64,000 nucleotides of DNA from Roseovarius albus (GTDB taxonomy: Bacteria; Pseudomonadota; Alphaproteobacteria; Rhodobacterales; Rhodobacteraceae). How positions within the stretch are numbered: the stretch's first letter is position 1; every line of letters begins with the position of its first letter. The stretch is taken from contig NZ_FWFX01000008.1 in the NCBI RefSeq assembly GCF_900172335.1, positions 62,001-126,000 on the forward strand, read 5' to 3'. Positions 52,997-61,653 of this stretch are shown piece after piece. Under the pieces are notes generated by a model. It made no database searches. It had not been told where the DNA came from and worked only from the letters and a program-made list of their open reading frames with translations. The translations under genes and the position numbers were made by a program.

Positions 52997-53770
52997 TTAA
53001 CCCTGACGCAGCAAACGGAAAGCTGCAGAAGCACCCCAGCCAGCCGCAATGGCAATCGCCAGTGACATGATGCCATACATCATCGGGTTTTCGCGCGATA
53101 GATTGTACAACCAACGTTCTAGCCCAACCTTGCGAACGTCGATCACAGTTTCATAGGCCGAAACCACTTGCCCCCCCCGCGTCAGAAAGATCCGTGTTGG
53201 GTACTTCCCCTCGGTCAGATTGGCTGGCATATCGATTGATGTGCGGAACAAGGTCTGCTGGTCAACAACGACAGAGTTCTCAACGATCTTGTAAAGACCT
53301 TCATCTTCGCGAATGCGGATTACTGCATCAACGAACTCAGGTGTACCACTGTTTAGGATGGATGCTCCAATCGAGCGGATCGCGCGTTCAATCGACACGC
53401 GATGCTCCAGATCGGCAGAATCATTCATCACTTCGTTGAATGGACCACTCGTGCCAACGGCATAGAAGCTTGGCGCAGAGTCCACCGTGACGCTCGCTGT
53501 GTTCACCCAAATACCCAATTTGCGAGATTTTCGACGCACAACTACCGGTTCTGACGGGCCGGAAACGGCAACAACCACTTCCAATGGTGGGCCTTCTGGA
53601 ATCGGCGTTTCGCGTTTGACAGCACCAAAAACCAGAATACTTGAGCCATCGAAAGTGGCGGTAATGGCAATCTCGTCTTTGCTGAGACCAAGCACTACCT
53701 CTTCCGAAGCGGCGGCAATTTGCGTAAAGGCAAGCAACGATGCCGCGATGAATGAGAGCATACGGATCAT
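52997..53770 (-). CDS. TIGR02186 family protein
   Basis: A 257-residue periplasmic protein with signal MIRMLSFIAASLLAFTQIAAA and a C-terminal membrane helix (PMMYGIMSLAIAIAAGWGASAAFRLL). The middle is the TIGR02186 domain (VLGLSKDEIAITATFDGSSILVFGAVKRETPIPEGPPLEVVVAVSGP). The family has no known function but is repeatedly next to TauE/SafE sulfite exporters, as here, three bases downstream of one. I infer a periplasmic helper of the exporter. Confidence 0.85.
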   Translation of the reverse strand: MIRMLSFIAASLLAFTQIAAASEEVVLGLSKDEIAITATFDGSSILVFGAVKRETPIPEGPPLEVVVAVSGPSEPVVVRRKSRKLGIWVNTASVTVDSAPSFYAVGTSGPFNEVMNDSADLEHRVSIERAIRSIGASILNSGTPEFVDAVIRIREDEGLYKIVENSVVVDQQTLFRTSIDMPANLTEGKYPTRIFLTRGGQVVSAYETVIDVRKVGLERWLYNLSRENPMMYGIMSLAIAIAAGWGASAAFRLLRQG

Positions 53771-53773
53771 AGA

Positions 53774-54688
53774 TTAATGCCCTCCACTTTCGCCAAGTGA
53801 ATAAAGCTCGGACGGCATTATCAGCAGATCCAATCCCAGCTTTACGCAAACTGCAATAACCATCATTGCCAGCAAAATACGCAATTGCTCGGCTTTCATT
53901 TTGGTGCCGATCCGCGTGCCGATCTGCGCGCCGATCACGCCACCGACCAACAGTAGAACCGCCAGCGCCACATCAACCGTGTAGTTGGTCGTGGCATGCA
54001 GCATGGTGGTGAACCCTGTAACAAAGATGATCTGGAACAGCGAAGTGCCAACAACAACCTTGGTCGGCATACCCAGCAAATAGATCATCGCCGGAACCAT
54101 GATAAAACCGCCACCAACACCCATGATCGCGGCCAGAATACCTACGCAAACACCAACAATCACAGGTGGGATAACGCTAATATAAAGTCCTGAGGTTCTG
54201 AACCTCATTTTGAACGGCAAGCCATGGATCCAGTTGTGCTTTTTACGCTTCGGCGCGATACCTGAACGCGTATTGCGGATTGCACGCAAGCTTTCAATGA
54301 ACATCATGCTCCCGATGATGCCCAGAAAGACCACGTAGCACAGTTTGACCAAAAGATCGACCTGACCCAACGATTTGAGATAGTTGAAGACCACAACACC
54401 CAAGGCCGCACCAATCAGACCGCCGATCAACAGCACCGTCCCCATGCGCAGATCAACCGTTTTGCGCCGCAGGTGGGCCAATACGCCTGAGAACGACGAG
54501 GCAACAATCTGGTTCGCTTCAGTTGCCACGGCCACCGCAGGTGGAATGCCAATGAAAAACAAAAGCGGGGTCATCAAGAAGCCGCCGCCAACCCCGAACA
54601 TACCCGACAAAACGCCAACAGCCCCCCCCAATCCCAGAAGGAGAAAGGCGTTCACAGAAACTTCGGCTATGGGTAGGTATATAAGCAT
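53774..54688 (-). CDS. TauE/SafE family sulfite/anion exporter
   Basis: A protein of about 304 residues from the ATG at 54688 (AAGGGA upstream); longer starts exist. It has eight hydrophobic segments. GLGGAVGVLSGMFGVGGGFLMTPLLFFIGIP and GVCVGILAAIMGVGGGFIMVPAMIYLLGMP are the two inverted-repeat TauE signatures. The family exports sulfite, sulfoacetate or related anions. It is followed three bases later by TIGR02186. A sulfite exporter fits the sulfonate metabolism common in Roseobacters (inference). Confidence 0.9.
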   Translation of the reverse strand: MLIYLPIAEVSVNAFLLLGLGGAVGVLSGMFGVGGGFLMTPLLFFIGIPPAVAVATEANQIVASSFSGVLAHLRRKTVDLRMGTVLLIGGLIGAALGVVVFNYLKSLGQVDLLVKLCYVVFLGIIGSMMFIESLRAIRNTRSGIAPKRKKHNWIHGLPFKMRFRTSGLYISVIPPVIVGVCVGILAAIMGVGGGFIMVPAMIYLLGMPTKVVVGTSLFQIIFVTGFTTMLHATTNYTVDVALAVLLLVGGVIGAQIGTRIGTKMKAEQLRILLAMMVIAVCVKLGLDLLIMPSELYSLGESGGH

Positions 54689-54811
54689 GAAATCCCTTAC
54701 CCGCATGTCTAGCCCCTTGGCAAGCATGCTTATGGCCAGACGGCTCTCAGGCACGATCAAAATTTGTGAACTGGCCTTATGTTTCGTGATCGATGTTGCA
54801 AAATCGAGAAG

Positions 54812-55447
54812 TCAAAGTTCGGTTGTGGCCAGTTTATACGCCGCAAAGCCGAAAAACGCACCAAGACCGGCCTCGATCCAACGTCGTGCGGATTGGTACG
54901 CAGTCCGGATAGGTCGGGAAGACAACAACAATGCCCATGCACCATGACAGGCAAAGGAAATCAGGAAAGCCCCGGTCACAAACAGTGCAACAATCACGCT
55001 ACCGCCGCCCTCAGTCGCACCAATTGAAGCGATGGCCAACCAAAACACAATGGCCTTGGGGTTACTGACCTGCAGCATAAAACCCGCCATGAAGATTCGC
55101 GGCAAGCGCTTCACTTGTACATCAGATGCTTTGATGACCGGAGGTTGCGCCGCCTTCTTGAAGGCGTTGTAGGCCAACCACATCAGGTAGGCCGCGCCGA
55201 CCAAGCGCATCACCCCCATGAACCACGCCATCTGCGAGACAATTAAACCAATGCCCAAAAGTGTGGCGACATTGATCACGATACTACCGCAGGCAATGCC
55301 CGCAGCACCCACCAATGCGGGACCTCTTCCTTGCGATGTTGCAATACCAAGCAACATGGCCACCGCAGGCCCCGGTGAAGACGCTCCCACAAGTAGAATC
55401 GCATAAGCGGCGATGAAGCCGGGTAGAAAGAGTGCAAAATCGGCCAT
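54812..55447 (-). CDS. LysE-family translocator, fourth copy
   Basis: A 211-residue membrane protein from the ATG at 55447 (MADFALFLPG); the longer frame to 55501 has no ribosome site. LLVGASSPGPAVAMLLGIATSQGRGPALVGAAGIACG is the LysE N-terminal signature, and NPKAIVFWLAIASIGATEGG is the second motif. It exports amino acids or similar metabolites. It lies 124 bp upstream of the TauE gene on the same strand. Confidence 0.88.
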   Translation of the reverse strand: MADFALFLPGFIAAYAILLVGASSPGPAVAMLLGIATSQGRGPALVGAAGIACGSIVINVATLLGIGLIVSQMAWFMGVMRLVGAAYLMWLAYNAFKKAAQPPVIKASDVQVKRLPRIFMAGFMLQVSNPKAIVFWLAIASIGATEGGGSVIVALFVTGAFLISFACHGAWALLLSSRPIRTAYQSARRWIEAGLGAFFGFAAYKLATTEL

Positions 55448-55532
55448 GGAACACAAACCTTTATAAGTCGGAAAGCCGACATGTTCCCTTATTGTTCTCA
55501 TACAATCTTCTGCAAATCAATTCTATTGAAGG

Positions 55533-55958
55533 TTACTTCCCAGAATCTAAGGGCTTTTGAAGAATGAGCGCATCAACTCGGTTACCCGAGGGCTTTTCAT
55601 AGTAGGCGTTACGGCGTGCAATCTCTTGAAATCCGCCACTATAATAGAGCGCTAAAGCAGCAAAATTATCTGCGGCGACTTCTAGAAAGCAACTTTCAGC
55701 ACCGCGCAAACGCGCCTCAGCTTCGAACAATTGCAAAGCCTTGCGCCCCAAACCCTGACGCAGTTGCAAAGGATCGGTAGCCAACGTCAGCAATTCCGCC
55801 TCGCCCGCAATCGCCCGCCCCAAGGCAAAGGCAAATGTGTCACCAACGCAAAACACGTACGGACTATCGAGCAGTGAGGCAAATTCCTGTGCACTCCATG
55901 GCCTTCCCTGCTCCTTAAAGGCGCGGGTATGCACGGCGGCCATCTGTTCAGGCGTCAT
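55533..55958 (-). CDS. rimI: ribosomal protein S18-alanine N-acetyltransferase-like
   Basis: A 141-residue GNAT protein. LLTLATDPLQLRQGLGRKALQLFEAEARLRGAESCFLEVAADNFAALALYYSGGFQEIARRNAYY contains the RQGLGRK acetyl-CoA loop and the L-E-V-x-x-x-N-x-x-A RimI signature. It should acetylate the N-terminus of ribosomal protein S18 or act in the t6A-linked gene set. It overlaps tsaB by 11 bases, the common tsaB-rimI gene order. Confidence 0.87.
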   Translation of the reverse strand: MTPEQMAAVHTRAFKEQGRPWSAQEFASLLDSPYVFCVGDTFAFALGRAIAGEAELLTLATDPLQLRQGLGRKALQLFEAEARLRGAESCFLEVAADNFAALALYYSGGFQEIARRNAYYEKPSGNRVDALILQKPLDSGK

Positions 55959-56601
55959 CCAGCATCACCGGAGGGGCATCACGTGAAGGGGCCGCGTCTG
56001 CCGCTTTGATATAGAGCGGTGCGGGAGGTTCGATTTGATTGAAACGGCGAGCAAGAGCTTTGCGCGCGATGGCCTCGGCCAGTGGATAGCACGGTTGAAT
56101 TTCGTTCAACTCCGCCTTCAAAGACAATGCATCTGCTGACGGATAGGCCAGCAATACTGGCTCTGCTTTCGACGGATAGTCAGGCATTTCTTCTGGCCCA
56201 CAGAGCACAGGAGCAGCCTCGCCCACTTGCACATAGGTCTTGTCAGCCGGGCCTTTAACCGCAGTGATCATGGTTCCATCTTGCCCAAAGCGGAGCGCTT
56301 CGAAAGTGGAAACGCCGATAGCAGGAATATCCAGAGCCAAGGCCAAGCCCCGGGCGGCAGATACCGAAATGCGGATGCCTGTGAAATTTCCAGGGCCTAC
56401 ACCGACACCGATGGCCGTCAAGTCGCGCCACCCAATTCCTTGACCGGCCAGTATCTCTTCGAGCAATGGCATCAACCGTTCGGCCTGTCCGCGCGACATC
56501 TCTTCATAACGTTCCGCAACAAGCTCTTCACCACGCAGCAAAGCGGCCGCGCAATGCGCGGCCGATGTGTCAAATCCCAAGATCAGTGGCTCAGACACCA
56601 A
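55948..56601 (-). CDS. tsaB: tRNA t6A threonylcarbamoyladenosine biosynthesis protein TsaB
   Basis: A 217-residue protein of the ASKHA fold. LILGFDTSAAHCAAALLRGEELVAER at the start and IGVGVGPGNFTGIRISVSAARGLALALDIP are diagnostic of TsaB. It forms part of the TsaB-TsaD-TsaE complex that adds threonylcarbamoyl to A37 of ANN-decoding tRNAs. It overlaps rimI downstream and the Nfu gene upstream by 11 bases each, so the three are translationally coupled. Confidence 0.92.
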   Translation of the reverse strand: MVSEPLILGFDTSAAHCAAALLRGEELVAERYEEMSRGQAERLMPLLEEILAGQGIGWRDLTAIGVGVGPGNFTGIRISVSAARGLALALDIPAIGVSTFEALRFGQDGTMITAVKGPADKTYVQVGEAAPVLCGPEEMPDYPSKAEPVLLAYPSADALSLKAELNEIQPCYPLAEAIARKALARRFNQIEPPAPLYIKAADAAPSRDAPPVMLDDA

Positions 56602-57154
56602 CGGGTCGTACCTCGGTCACTTCAGGGATGTAATGGCGCAGCAGGTTTTCAATGCCCATCTTCAGCGTGATGGTCGATGACGGGCATCCCGCACAAGCAC
56701 CCTGCATATGCAAGTAAACAACGCCGCGGTCAAAACCGTGGAAGGTGATGTCTCCACCATCTTGCGCCACAGCGGGACGCACGCGCGTATCCAGCAGTTC
56801 TTTTATCTGATTAACCACTTCGCCATCCTCGCCATCATGTGAGGCATGACCCGAATTTTGCGCGCCATCACCCAAAATAACCGGCTGGCCAGATTGAAAG
56901 TGTTCCATGATCGCACCAAGGATCGCGGGCTTGATGTGATCCCATTCAACATCATCCGCCTTGGTTACGGTGACAAAATCATTGCCCAGAAACACGCCGG
57001 TGACGCCTTGCGCCTTGAAAATCCGCTCTGCCAGTGGGGATTTTTCAGAGCCTTCGGACGACGGAAAATCAGCGGTGCCCATTTCCAGCACCATTTGACC
57101 GGGCAGGAATTTCAATGTGGCCGGGTTCGGGGTTGATTCTGTCTGAATAAACAT
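56591..57154 (-). CDS. nfuA: NifU-family iron-sulfur scaffold/carrier (Nfu)
   Basis: A 187-residue protein. MFIQTESTPNPATLKFLPGQ opens the Nfu N-terminal domain, and the C-terminal NifU domain has GGDITFHGFDRGVVYLHMQGACAGCPSSTITL with the cluster-binding CxxC. It carries 4Fe-4S clusters to target enzymes; fadH in this window also carries such a cluster, though no direct link is implied. The start is the ATG at 57154; the upstream extension to 57208 is not needed. It is first in the nfu-tsaB-rimI run. Confidence 0.9.
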   Translation of the reverse strand: MFIQTESTPNPATLKFLPGQMVLEMGTADFPSSEGSEKSPLAERIFKAQGVTGVFLGNDFVTVTKADDVEWDHIKPAILGAIMEHFQSGQPVILGDGAQNSGHASHDGEDGEVVNQIKELLDTRVRPAVAQDGGDITFHGFDRGVVYLHMQGACAGCPSSTITLKMGIENLLRHYIPEVTEVRPVGV

Positions 57155-57262
57155 GTGCGCGCCTTTCGTCAGTGCTATGGATATGCGCCTCAGGGCAGGG
57201 TCTGTCAAGGTTTGGAATGATTCTAAACTATGTCAGTTCGATATTTCGACACCCCAAAAGAA

Positions 57263-57287
57263 AACCGCGCGGAATAACCGCGCGGTT
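57263..57287 (-). terminator. intrinsic terminator of glyA
   Basis: AACCGCGCGG and CCGCGCGGTT form a perfect 10-bp stem around AATAA. On the minus strand it is followed by TTCTTTTGGGG. It lies 23 bp after the glyA stop. Confidence 0.88.
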
Positions 57288-57309
57288 AAGCCTCAAACCT
57301 GATTAAGGA

Positions 57310-58593
57310 TCAGAGGTTTGGATACAGTGGGAAGCGAGTGCACAGCTCAGCAACTTTGGCGCGAACGTTGGCTTCGACTTCTGCGTTTCCATCTGGACCG
57401 TTGGCCGCCAGACCATCAACAACCTCAACGATCATATCAGCGATTTGGCGGAACTCTGCCTCACCAAAACCACGGGTTGTGCCCGCAGGTGTGCCGAGAC
57501 GGATACCGGAGGTGACAGTTGGTTTCTCAGGGTCAAATGGAATGCCGTTTTTGTTGGTTGTGATGTGCGCACGACCCAAAGCGGCATCAGTGATGTTACC
57601 GGTGACTTTCTTCGGGCGCAGGTCAACCAGCATCACGTGCGTGTCGGTGCCACCGGTGACGATGTCCAGACCACCTTTGATCAGTTGATCAGCCAGTGCA
57701 TCTGCGTTCGCACGAACTTGCTTCATGTACTCTTTGAACTCAGGGCGAAGGGCTTCACCGAAAGCAACCGCTTTACCCGCGATTACATGCATCAGCGGAC
57801 CACCTTGGATACCAGGGAAGATCGCGCTGTTGACTTTTTTGGCGATGGCTTCGTCATTGGTGACGATCATGCCACCGCGTGGGCCACGCAGGGTTTTGTG
57901 TGTTGTGGTTGTTGCAACATGCGCATGCGGGAATGGGCTTGGGTGCTCACCCGCCGCAACCAGACCAGCAAAGTGCGCCATGTCGACATGCAGGTATGCG
58001 CCTACGCTGTCAGCGATTTCGCGCATTTTGGCAAAATCGATGACACGTGGGATGGCCGAACCACCAGCGATGATCATCTTTGGTTGGTGCTCGGTCGCCA
58101 GCGCTTGGATCTCATCATAGTCGATCAGGTTGTCTTCTTTGCGCACGCCGTACTGAACCGCGTTGAACCACTTACCAGACTGGTTAGGGGCCGCACCGTG
58201 TGTCAGGTGACCACCAGACGCGAGGTTCATACCCAGAATGGTGTCGCCGGGTTGCAGCAGGGCTTGGAACACACCTTGGTTGGCTTGTGAGCCAGAGTTT
58301 GGCTGAACATTGGCGAATTCACAGCCGAACAGTTGCTTCGCGCGGTCAATTGCCAAGTTTTCAGCAACGTCCGCAAACTGGCAACCACCATAGTAACGGC
58401 GCCCGGGATAGCCTTCGGCGTATTTGTTGGTCAGCACGCTGCCTTGCGCTTCCATCACGGCCGCAGACACGATGTTTTCCGAGGCGATCAGCTCGATCTC
58501 GTCACGTTGACGGCCCAGCTCGTTGGTGATGGCACCAAACAGCTCTGGATCGCGTGACGACAGGGATTCGGTGAAGAAACCGGAATCAGACAT
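57310..58593 (-). CDS. glyA: serine hydroxymethyltransferase
   Basis: A 427-residue fold-type I PLP enzyme of standard length. [36 protein letters not shown] and the PLP lysine motif [15 protein letters not shown] (around residue 228) are diagnostic. It interconverts serine and glycine with 5,10-methylene-THF, the same one-carbon pool fed by the FAD-GcvT enzymes. The ATG at 58593 follows a short leader containing two palindromic elements. A strong terminator follows the stop. Confidence 0.97.
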   Translation of the reverse strand: MSDSGFFTESLSSRDPELFGAITNELGRQRDEIELIASENIVSAAVMEAQGSVLTNKYAEGYPGRRYYGGCQFADVAENLAIDRAKQLFGCEFANVQPNSGSQANQGVFQALLQPGDTILGMNLASGGHLTHGAAPNQSGKWFNAVQYGVRKEDNLIDYDEIQALATEHQPKMIIAGGSAIPRVIDFAKMREIADSVGAYLHVDMAHFAGLVAAGEHPSPFPHAHVATTTTHKTLRGPRGGMIVTNDEAIAKKVNSAIFPGIQGGPLMHVIAGKAVAFGEALRPEFKEYMKQVRANADALADQLIKGGLDIVTGGTDTHVMLVDLRPKKVTGNITDAALGRAHITTNKNGIPFDPEKPTVTSGIRLGTPAGTTRGFGEAEFRQIADMIVEVVDGLAANGPDGNAEVEANVRAKVAELCTRFPLYPNL

Positions 58594-58628
58594 GGGGGGA
58601 CACTCCGTCAGGGTTTAAAATTGCTAGA

Positions 58629-58656
58629 TTTCCTATAGGAAACTTACCTAAGGAAA
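58629..58656. promoter_or_regulatory. palindromic elements between glyA and nadK
   Basis: TTTCCTATAGGAAA (58629-58642) is a perfect 14-bp palindrome, followed by the related TTACCTAAGGAAA (58644-58656). A third related CCTTAGGAAA lies at 58744-58753, next to the nadK start. They may be operators for the divergent glyA and nadK promoters. Confidence 0.4.
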
Positions 58657-58768
58657 AACCCCATAAAACGACAAATATATTTGCAGGACCGTCACCACTG
58701 GTCTCTGGGCACAAGATATGCTTCGATTGGAACCGAATATAGTCCTTAGGAAACGGGTCAGAACCAAA

Positions 58769-59530
58769 ATGCCGCGTAAGATTGCCTTTGTCGCCAGTGA
58801 TGCGCCCGTTGCCCAGACCGCCCGTGCGGCGTTGATTTCGCGATTCGGAAATGTCGATGAAGAAGACTCTGACGTCATCGTCGCCTTGGGGGGTGACGGC
58901 TTCATGCTGGAAACACTACACGGCACACAAAAGCTGGACATCCCAGTCTACGGCATGAACCGGGGCACTGTCGGTTTCTTGATGAACGAATACAGCGAAT
59001 CTGACCTGCTTGATCGGCTCGACGAGGCCGAAGAAGAGATCATAAATCCGTTATCTATGCGCGCAGAGTGTTCCGACGGTTCCTTTCATGAAGCGCTATT
59101 GATCAACGAGGTTTCGCTGCTACGTGCCGGACCTCAGGCCGCCAAATTGAAGATCACCATTGATGGGCGTTTACGACTCGAGGAACTGGTTTGCGATGGG
59201 GCGTTGGTGGCGACACCCGCCGGATCCACGGCCTATAACTATAGCGCGCATGGACCAATCCTGCCAATTGGATCTGATGTGCTCGCGCTCACGGCGGTTG
59301 CCCCGTTTCGTCCACGCCGCTGGCGCGGTGCCTTGCTTCCCAATTCGGCAACTGTCCGATTTGACGTGATTAACCCAAAAAAACGACCAGTCAGTGCGGA
59401 TGCACCAACCGGTTGGATTGAAAACATCCTTTGGGCTGAGGTGTCATCCCGCCCAGACATCTGCCACCGCATCCTTTTTGATCCCGGACACGGCCTCGAA
59501 GAGCGCCTAATCCGAGAACAGTTTGAATAG
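58769..59530 (+). CDS. nadK: NAD kinase
   Basis: A 253-residue protein from the ATG at 58769 (MPRKIAFVASDAPVAQ); a longer start at 58718 reads through the leader. VIVALGGDGFMLETLH holds the GGDG phosphate-binding motif, and ATPAGSTAYNYSAHGPILPI is the conserved nucleotide-binding loop. It phosphorylates NAD to NADP in the cytoplasm, supplying the NADPH used by Ccr and FadH. It is convergent with prpE, stops eight bases apart. Confidence 0.94.
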   Translation: MPRKIAFVASDAPVAQTARAALISRFGNVDEEDSDVIVALGGDGFMLETLHGTQKLDIPVYGMNRGTVGFLMNEYSESDLLDRLDEAEEEIINPLSMRAECSDGSFHEALLINEVSLLRAGPQAAKLKITIDGRLRLEELVCDGALVATPAGSTAYNYSAHGPILPIGSDVLALTAVAPFRPRRWRGALLPNSATVRFDVINPKKRPVSADAPTGWIENILWAEVSSRPDICHRILFDPGHGLEERLIREQFE

Positions 59531-59538
59531 TGCTTTGA

Positions 59539-61425
59539 TCAGGCCGCGTAGCCGATGGTTTTCAAAGCATCGCGGATTTCATCCAGAATGGCCGGATCAT
59601 CAATGGTTGCGGGCATTTTGAACTCTTCACTATCGGCAATCTTGACCATCGTCCCGCGCAAAATTTTGCCCGAACGGGTTTTGGGCAACCGTTCCACTAC
59701 CACAGCCAGCTTGAATGCCGCCACCGGACCGATCCTTTCACGCACCAATTTCACACATTCCGCCGTAATATCCCCATGCGGACGGTTAACGCCTTTAGTT
59801 AGGCAGACGAATCCGACCGGCAATTGCCCTTTGAGCTGATCCGTCACACCGATCACCGCGCATTCGGCCACGTCAGGATGCCCGGCCAGAACTTCCTCCA
59901 TTCCGCCCGTAGACAGACGGTGCCCGGCCACGTTGATCACGTCGTCCGTCCGGGCCATGATGTAGAGATATCCATCCTCATCAATCATGCCTGCATCACC
60001 CGTTTCATAATATCCGGGAAAGGTGTTGAGATAGCTTTTCCGGAACCGGTCTTCTGCATTCCAAAGCGTCGGCAATGTCCCAGGCGGCAAAGGAAGTTTC
60101 ACTGCGATTGCACCCAACTCGTTGGGCGCCATCTGGTTGCCTTCGTCATCCAGAATCTGCACATCAAACCCGGGCATCGCCACAGTGGGCGAGCCGATTT
60201 TGACGGGTAGCGCCTCAATTCCCGCAGGATTACCCACCATGGTGTAACCTGTTTCGGTTTGCCACCAGTGATCGTAAACCGGCACGCCCATGATGTCCTG
60301 CGCCCATTCTATCGTATCGGGATCCGCACGTTCCCCGGCCAGAAACAGCGCACGCAGGCCTGAGATGTCATATTTCTTAATGAACTCGCCTTTCGGGTCC
60401 TCGCGTTTGATCGCACGGAACGCGGTAGGAGCAGTAAAGAAGCTGCGCACATTATGCTCAGCAATCACCCGCCAGAAGGTGCCTGCATCCGGGGTGCCCA
60501 CCGGCTTGCCTTCGAACACGATGGTCGTGTTGCCATGGATCAAAGGTGCATAGCAAATATAGCTGTGCCCCACGACCCAGCCTACATCAGAAGCCGCCCA
60601 GAACACATCACCGGGATCAACGTTATAGATGTTCTTCATGGTCCAGTTCAGCGCCACCAAATGACCGCCGGTCGGACGCACAACGCCCTTTGGGGCCCCT
60701 GTGGTGCCTGAGGTATAAAGGATATAGGCCGGGTGGTTGCCCTCAACGGGCACACAATTTGCCGGCGCGACACCCTCTTGAAAAGCATGCCAGTCGACAT
60801 CGCGCTCGGTCATTTCGGCAGCACATTGTTCGCGCTGAAGAACCACACAAACCTCTGGCTTATGCGTGGCCAAATCGATCGCGCCATCCAAGAGGGGTTT
60901 ATATTCCACGACACGTCCTGGCTCCAACCCGCAAGAGGCGGCGATGATGGCCTTGGGCTGCGCGTCATCGATCCGTACGGCCAACTCATTCGCCGCAAAT
61001 CCTCCAAACACAACAGAGTGAATTGCCCCGATCCGGGCACAGGCGAGCATTGCTTCAAGCGCCTCGGGGACCATTGGCATATAGATAATGACGCGGTCGC
61101 CCTTGGAGACCCCCTTTGCCGCCAATGCACCTGCAAGCGATGCTACGCGGGTTTGCAGCTCGGCATATGTGATCTTGCTGATGCTACCCGTGATGGGGCT
61201 GTCGTGGATGATTGCCACCTGATCACCACGGCCATTTTCAACATGGCGATCCACCGCGTTATAACATCCATTGACCTTACCGTCGCAGAACCATTCGTAC
61301 AAAGGCGCGTTATCGTCGAACAAAGCCTTGCTGGGTTTTTGATCCCAATCAATTGCTTCGGCTGCCTCCATCCAGAAGGCTTCGGGATCACTTTGCCAAC
61401 GTTCGTAAACTTCTTTGTATACCAT
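59539..61425 (-). CDS. prpE: propionyl-CoA synthetase
   Basis: A 628-residue AMP-forming acyl-CoA synthetase. AYILYTSGTTGAPKGVVRPTGGHLVAL is the ATP motif, WWQTETGYTMVGN the adenylate motif, and RLPKTRSGKILRGTMVKI the C-terminal lysine motif. The start VYKEVYERWQSDPEAFWMEAAEAIDW and the FVCLTKGV region fit PrpE better than acetyl-CoA synthetase. It activates propionate to propionyl-CoA, which joins the ethylmalonyl-CoA pathway products. GGGAGG lies six bases before the ATG. The upstream 200 bp carry repeated TTGCAAA-type sites. Confidence 0.93.
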   Translation of the reverse strand: MVYKEVYERWQSDPEAFWMEAAEAIDWDQKPSKALFDDNAPLYEWFCDGKVNGCYNAVDRHVENGRGDQVAIIHDSPITGSISKITYAELQTRVASLAGALAAKGVSKGDRVIIYMPMVPEALEAMLACARIGAIHSVVFGGFAANELAVRIDDAQPKAIIAASCGLEPGRVVEYKPLLDGAIDLATHKPEVCVVLQREQCAAEMTERDVDWHAFQEGVAPANCVPVEGNHPAYILYTSGTTGAPKGVVRPTGGHLVALNWTMKNIYNVDPGDVFWAASDVGWVVGHSYICYAPLIHGNTTIVFEGKPVGTPDAGTFWRVIAEHNVRSFFTAPTAFRAIKREDPKGEFIKKYDISGLRALFLAGERADPDTIEWAQDIMGVPVYDHWWQTETGYTMVGNPAGIEALPVKIGSPTVAMPGFDVQILDDEGNQMAPNELGAIAVKLPLPPGTLPTLWNAEDRFRKSYLNTFPGYYETGDAGMIDEDGYLYIMARTDDVINVAGHRLSTGGMEEVLAGHPDVAECAVIGVTDQLKGQLPVGFVCLTKGVNRPHGDITAECVKLVRERIGPVAAFKLAVVVERLPKTRSGKILRGTMVKIADSEEFKMPATIDDPAILDEIRDALKTIGYAA

Positions 61426-61519
61426 GGTATTCCTCCCCGCTGTTGGTCAAAGTGTTACGGCACGTCTGCCCCATCCGACAAGAGTCTTGCACAAAAACGC
61501 GGCGGATTACCGCACAAAT

Positions 61520-61614
61520 TTGCAGAATTGCGTACAAGAGTGTTGCAAATTTTTGCAAACCTCTCAGATCACGAGCACTTAACAAACCTCGTCATGCTCT
61601 GTTGCAAAGTTGCG
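61520..61614. promoter_or_regulatory. cluster of TTGCA-N3-TTGCG / TTGCAAA repeats upstream of prpE
   Basis: TTGCAGAATTGCG (61520-61532) and TTGCAAAGTTGCG (61602-61614) match the ccr upstream element. Between them is TTGCAAATTTTTGCAAA (61543-61559), two TTGCAAA copies one helical turn apart. RamB- and PccR-type short-chain acyl-CoA regulators are known to use TTTGCAAA-like sites (from memory). Confidence 0.55.
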
Positions 61615-61653
61615 AACTTAACTACGTAAATTGCTTGAAGTGATTCTGTCATT

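Noticed and set aside
57445..58290. 281-codon plus-strand open frame
   Set aside because: It is antisense to glyA, an unambiguous gene; its composition is a mirror of SHMT codon bias.
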